From: Modestobacter sp. L9-4
GTDB taxonomy: Bacteria > Actinomycetota > Actinomycetes > Mycobacteriales > Geodermatophilaceae
DNA length: 64,000 nucleotides
NCBI RefSeq assembly: GCF_019112525.1
Contig: NZ_CP077800.1
Location: forward strand, 1,178,001-1,242,000
Direction: 5' to 3'
Shown here in pieces: positions 60,998 to 64,000 of this stretch. A program made the position numbers and the translations under genes. The notes below the pieces were generated by a model. That model searched no databases. It was not told where the DNA came from and saw only the letters and a list, made by a program, of their open reading frames with translations. How positions within the stretch are numbered: position 1 is the first letter of the stretch; each line of letters starts with the position of its first letter.

Positions 60998-62244
60998 CGA
61001 GGCACCGTAGCCGTCGGTGAGGGGCCGGCGGGCGGGAAGCCCACGGGGCCCGGGCCCTCGCCTCGCACGCCGCGGCTGGCCGGGTGGTCCGCGCGGCTGC
61101 GCTCCTTCTGCGCGGCGACCTCGGCCTGACGGGCGGCGATCGCGTCGCGCCGGGCCCGCGGGCTCAGCACGACGACCACGCCGACCACCAGCAGCGCCCC
61201 GATCACGACGAGCACCTCGACGGTGCCCCCGGTGATCGACAGGGCGACGGCGCCGAAGCTGAGCAGGGCGGCCCAGAAGTAGATGATCAGGACGGCCCGG
61301 CGGTGCGAGTGCCCGATCGACTGCAGCCGGTGGTGCAGGTGCATCTTGTCCGGCCGGAACGGCGACTGGCCGCGCCTGGTGCGCCGCACGACGGCCATCA
61401 CCAGGTCCACGAAGGGGATGAAGAGCACCGCCACCGGCACCAGCAGCGGCAGCATCAGCGGCAGCAGGCCCGCCGCCGAGCTCAGCGTCTGGGAGTCGGT
61501 CTGCCCGGTCGCCGACACGGCCGCGGCCGAGAGCATCAGCCCGACCAGCATCGACCCCGAGTCGCCCATGAAGATCCGGGCCGGGTTGAAGTTGTGCGGC
61601 AGGAAGCCCAGGCACGCCCCGGCCAGCACGGCGGTGATCAGCGCGGGGGCGCTGGCCACGTCGTCGTAGCCGACCAGACCGAGGTGGTAGCTGTAGGCGA
61701 AGAACGCCAGGGCCGCGATCGCCGAGACCCCGGCGGCCAGCCCGTCGAGCCCGTCGATGAAGTTCAGCGCGTTGACCGTCAGCACCGTCAGCGCGATGGT
61801 CGCCGGCACGCCGACGTCCGGCCCGAGCGACAGCGTCCCGATGTCGGCCACCGGCAGGAACAGGTAGGCCAGCTGCACGCCCAGCAGCACCATGACCCCG
61901 GCGGAGGCGATCTGCCCGGTCAGCTTGGTCAGCGCGTCCAGCTCGAAGCGGTCGTCGAGGATGCCGAGCAGGCAGATCAGCCCGCCGGCGACCAGGACGG
62001 CGATCGTCTGGGTGCTGAACTCGAAGCTGCGCTGCAGCGAGGGCAGCTGGGCGGCGACCAGCACCCCGGCGGCGACGCCGAGGTACATGGCCACTCCCCC
62101 ACCGCGCGGGGTCGGGATCACGTGCACGTCGCGGTCGCGCACCGCCGCCATCACCCGGAACCGGACCGCCGCCACCCGCACCACCGGGGTGGCCAGGAAG
62201 GTGACCAGGGCGGCGACCAGGAGGACGACGGCGTACTCGCGCAT
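60994..62244 (-). CDS. wecA: Undecaprenyl-phosphate GlcNAc-1-phosphate transferase (WecA/Rfe, MraY-like)
   Basis: WecA loads GlcNAc-1-phosphate on the polyprenyl carrier, which begins arabinogalactan or teichoic-type polymers. The 416-residue protein has about eleven membrane helices and the family motifs HVIPTPRGGGVA, LDDRFELDA, NALNFIDGLDGLAAG, FMGDSGSMLVG and HLHHRL. A disordered tail of about 45 residues follows the last helix. The order sua5-(glyA)-wecA-atpI matches the mycobacterial Rv1301-Rv1303 region. ATG 62244 lies four bases beyond the glyA stop codon. Confidence 0.93.
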   Translation of the reverse strand: MREYAVVLLVAALVTFLATPVVRVAAVRFRVMAAVRDRDVHVIPTPRGGGVAMYLGVAAGVLVAAQLPSLQRSFEFSTQTIAVLVAGGLICLLGILDDRFELDALTKLTGQIASAGVMVLLGVQLAYLFLPVADIGTLSLGPDVGVPATIALTVLTVNALNFIDGLDGLAAGVSAIAALAFFAYSYHLGLVGYDDVASAPALITAVLAGACLGFLPHNFNPARIFMGDSGSMLVGLMLSAAAVSATGQTDSQTLSSAAGLLPLMLPLLVPVAVLFIPFVDLVMAVVRRTRRGQSPFRPDKMHLHHRLQSIGHSHRRAVLIIYFWAALLSFGAVALSITGGTVEVLVVIGALLVVGVVVVLSPRARRDAIAARQAEVAAQKERSRADHPASRGVRGEGPGPVGFPPAGPSPTATVPR

Positions 62245-62248
62245 CGGC

Positions 62249-63556
62249 TCAGACGGTCCGGGCGGGCTCGGGGTACGCGGGGTGGGCGCTGACCAGCTTC
62301 TCGACGCCCGCGGCGACCTCGGCGGTGCGGGAGCCGTCGGCGTCCCGGATCGCCGTGCCGATGAGGGAGGCGATCTCGGCCATGTCGGCCTCGACCATCC
62401 CCTGCGTGGTGACCGAGGGGCTGCCGACCCGGATGCCGGAGGCGATCGAGGCCGGCTGCGGGTCGAAGGGGATCGCGTTCTTGTTCAGCACGATGCCGGC
62501 AGCGTCGCAGCGGGCCTCGGCGACCTTGCCGGTGACCAGCTCGCCGGCGGTGTCGGTGACCTCGCGCAGGTCCAGCAGCGCCAGGTGGGTGTCGGTGCCC
62601 CCGGCGACCGGACGCAGTCCCTCGGCGGCCAGCCCGGCGGTGAGCGCCTGGGCGTTGGCGACGACCTGGCGGGTGTAGGCCTGGTACTCCGGCTGCAGGC
62701 ACTCCTTCAGGTTCACCGCCTTGGCGGCGATCGCGTGCATGAGCGGTCCGCCCTGCATCATCGGGAACGCCGACTTGTCGATGGCCTTGGCGTGCTCGGC
62801 CTTGCAGACGATCGCCCCGCCGCGCGGGCCCCGCAGCACCTTGTGCGTGGTGAAGGTGACGACGTCGGCATAGGGCACCGGCGAGGGGATCGCCTTGCCG
62901 GCGACCAGGCCGATGAAGTGCGCCGCGTCGACCATGAAGATCGCGCCGACCTCGTCGGCGATCTCGCGGAAGGCGGCGAAGTCGATCAGCCGCGGGATCG
63001 CCGAACCGCCGGCGATGATCAGCTTCGGCCGGTGCTCGCGGGCCAGGTCGCGCACCTGGTCGTAGTCGATGTGCTCCGTCTTCGGGTCGACCCCGTACTG
63101 GACGGCGTTGAACCACTTGCCCGAGAACGAGACCTTGGTGCCGTGGGTCAGGTGGCCGCCGTGCGGCAGCGCCATGCCCAGGATGGTGTCGCCCGGCTGC
63201 AGGAAGGCGCCGTAGGCGGCCAGGTTCGCGCTCGCACCGGAGTGCGGCTGCAGGTTGGCGTGCTCGGCGCCGAAGAGCTCCTTGGCGCGCTCGATGCCCA
63301 GGGTCTCGGCCCGGTCGACGACCTCGCAGCCGCCGTAGTAGCGGCGTCCCGGGTAGCCCTCGGCGTACTTGTTCGACAGCGTGCTCCCCAGCGCGGCGAG
63401 GACCGCCGGGCTGGTGAAGTTCTCGCTGGCGATCAGCTGCAGGCCGCTGCGGAGGCGGTCCAGCTCGTCGACGACGACGCTGGAGATCTCCGGGTCGAAG
63501 GCGGCCAGCGCGTCGAAGTCAGGACCCCAGTAGGGGGTGGTGGCCGGGGTGCTCAT
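62249..63556 (-). CDS. glyA: Serine hydroxymethyltransferase
   Basis: GlyA converts serine and tetrahydrofolate to glycine and methylene-tetrahydrofolate. The 435-residue protein has the PLP lysine Lys239 in VTFTTHKVLRGPRGG and the family motifs LIASENFTSPAVL, NKYAEGYPGRRYYGG, QPHSGASANLAAY and VDAAHFIGLVA. ATG 63556 is preferred over the longer frame to 63631, which adds an arginine/proline-rich stretch; AGGAG lies 11 bases upstream. A TACCGT hexamer at 63635-63630 may be its -10 box. It is co-directional with wecA. Confidence 0.95.
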   Translation of the reverse strand: MSTPATTPYWGPDFDALAAFDPEISSVVVDELDRLRSGLQLIASENFTSPAVLAALGSTLSNKYAEGYPGRRYYGGCEVVDRAETLGIERAKELFGAEHANLQPHSGASANLAAYGAFLQPGDTILGMALPHGGHLTHGTKVSFSGKWFNAVQYGVDPKTEHIDYDQVRDLAREHRPKLIIAGGSAIPRLIDFAAFREIADEVGAIFMVDAAHFIGLVAGKAIPSPVPYADVVTFTTHKVLRGPRGGAIVCKAEHAKAIDKSAFPMMQGGPLMHAIAAKAVNLKECLQPEYQAYTRQVVANAQALTAGLAAEGLRPVAGGTDTHLALLDLREVTDTAGELVTGKVAEARCDAAGIVLNKNAIPFDPQPASIASGIRVGSPSVTTQGMVEADMAEIASLIGTAIRDADGSRTAEVAAGVEKLVSAHPAYPEPARTV

Positions 63557-63752
63557 CGCGGGTGCACTCCTGCTGCTCGGTGCCGGTGCCCGCGTGCACC
63601 TGGGGAGAGGGGCGCGCGGCTGTCGCACCACGGTATCGCTCTGCCCTCACGATCCTCCGGACCGCACCGCGGCCAGGTGCCGTCCCCACCGACGCCGGGC
63701 CGCCCGGTCCGAGGACGACGGGACCCTCCCGGCCCGCGCCGCGCTCCCCGCT

Positions 63753-63790
63753 CGTCCTCCGGACGACGCCGTGGTCACGTCCGGAGGACG
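63753..63790 (-). terminator. Hairpin between sua5 and glyA
   Basis: CGTCCTCCGGACG and its exact complement flank a 12-base loop, about 70 bases after the Sua5 stop codon. It probably ends the upstream transcript. The rest of the 301-base gap shows no riboswitch that I recognise. Confidence 0.55.
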
Positions 63791-63857
63791 CACGTCGCGG
63801 TGCTCCCGTGGTGCGTCCCGGCCCGCTGCAGAGCCCGCCGCGAGCGAGGAGGCCCGC

Positions 63858-64000
63858 TCAGTCGGTGATCTCGGGGACGACCTCGCGGAGGCTGTCGAGG
63901 TCGACGGCGCCCAGGCGCAGGACCCGCGGGACCGGTGCGGTGCAGTCGACGATGGTGCTGGCCGCCGAGTTGGTGCGCGGGCCGCCGTCGAGGACCACCG
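63858..64000 (-). CDS. L-threonylcarbamoyladenylate synthase (Sua5/YrdC family), C-terminal end (partial)
   Basis: Only the last 46 residues are in the window; the gene continues beyond base 64000. The reading frame ends VVLDGGPRTNSAASTIVDCTAPVPRVLRLGAVDLDSLREVVPEITD, with a block (DGG...STIVD...RVLRLGAV) that is the conserved ATP-binding end of Sua5/YrdC. The enzyme makes threonylcarbamoyl-AMP for the t6A modification of ANN-decoding tRNAs. The position upstream of wecA fits the conserved actinobacterial order. Confidence 0.85.
   Translation of the reverse strand, partial: VVLDGGPRTNSAASTIVDCTAPVPRVLRLGAVDLDSLREVVPEITD

Noticed and set aside
63557..63857. Glycine, THF or ZTP riboswitch upstream of glyA
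   Set aside because: The gap shows a strong terminator-like hairpin and a weak -10 box, but none of the conserved cores of these riboswitches could be found by eye.

Overview
This window is about 74% G+C chromosomal DNA from an actinobacterium. The content (NucS mismatch endonuclease, GlgE alpha-glucan pathway, class F-type sortase, ATP synthase flanked by wecA/atpI-like genes and DUF2550, abundant GTG starts, a DUF222-HNH gene) fits the Geodermatophilaceae (Blastococcus, Geodermatophilus, Modestobacter) or a close relative. That family-level placement is an inference from gene content and style, not from a marker gene. I saw no rRNA, tRNA, CRISPR array, insertion sequence or phage gene. Both ends are cut inside genes: a membrane protein tail on the left and a Sua5-type C-terminus on the right.

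Region by region: 0-8 kb carries a DUF222-HNH gene, a MetE-like protein, a secreted 5'-nucleotidase with a collagen-like stalk and an LAYTG cell-wall signal, and glmS. From 8.1-18.9 kb, an ANTAR regulator is followed by a long minus-strand block: mnmA, cysteine desulfurase, both electron-transfer flavoprotein subunits, a cysteine synthase/desulfhydrase, an enoyl-CoA hydratase, two polytopic membrane proteins and an ABC ATPase. From 19-34 kb lies a complete glycogen/trehalose interconversion set: glgX, glgP, glgE, treS, maltokinase and glgB. In it GlgX and GlgP degrade alpha-glucan, TreS and maltokinase turn trehalose into maltose-1-phosphate, GlgE polymerises that, and GlgB branches the product. 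The glgB reading frame is broken near its 3' end and carries a lysine/alanine-rich histone-H1-like N-terminal extension built from an exact 117-base duplication. An FHA-domain gene sits between glgX and glgP.

From 34-49 kb come a lipoprotein metallopeptidase, a thioredoxin-TPR protein, a MarR regulator, an FAD oxidoreductase, an alpha/beta hydrolase, methylmalonyl-CoA epimerase next to a Scy/DivIVA-like coiled-coil gene, membrane and exported proteins with a sortase, nucS, a Gfo/Idh oxidoreductase and small conserved genes. From 49-64 kb lies the conserved actinobacterial cell-energy block: murA, cobalamin adenosyltransferase, DUF2550, atpC-D-G-A-H-F-E-B, an AtpZ-like gene, an AtpI-like gene, wecA, glyA and sua5. 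Two departures from the usual order stand out. About 700 bases with a small gene, a hairpin and a promoter-like box separate atpD from atpC. A lower-G+C segment encoding a small cysteine-containing secreted protein separates the AtpZ-like and AtpI-like genes.

Three patterns recur at window scale. Many genes have a TAnnnT hexamer 6-8 bases before the start codon, which suggests leaderless transcripts. Several intergenic gaps hold variants of one dispersed GGACCCCG...GCAGGG element. Many genes end in long perfect G+C-rich hairpins without a T tract.
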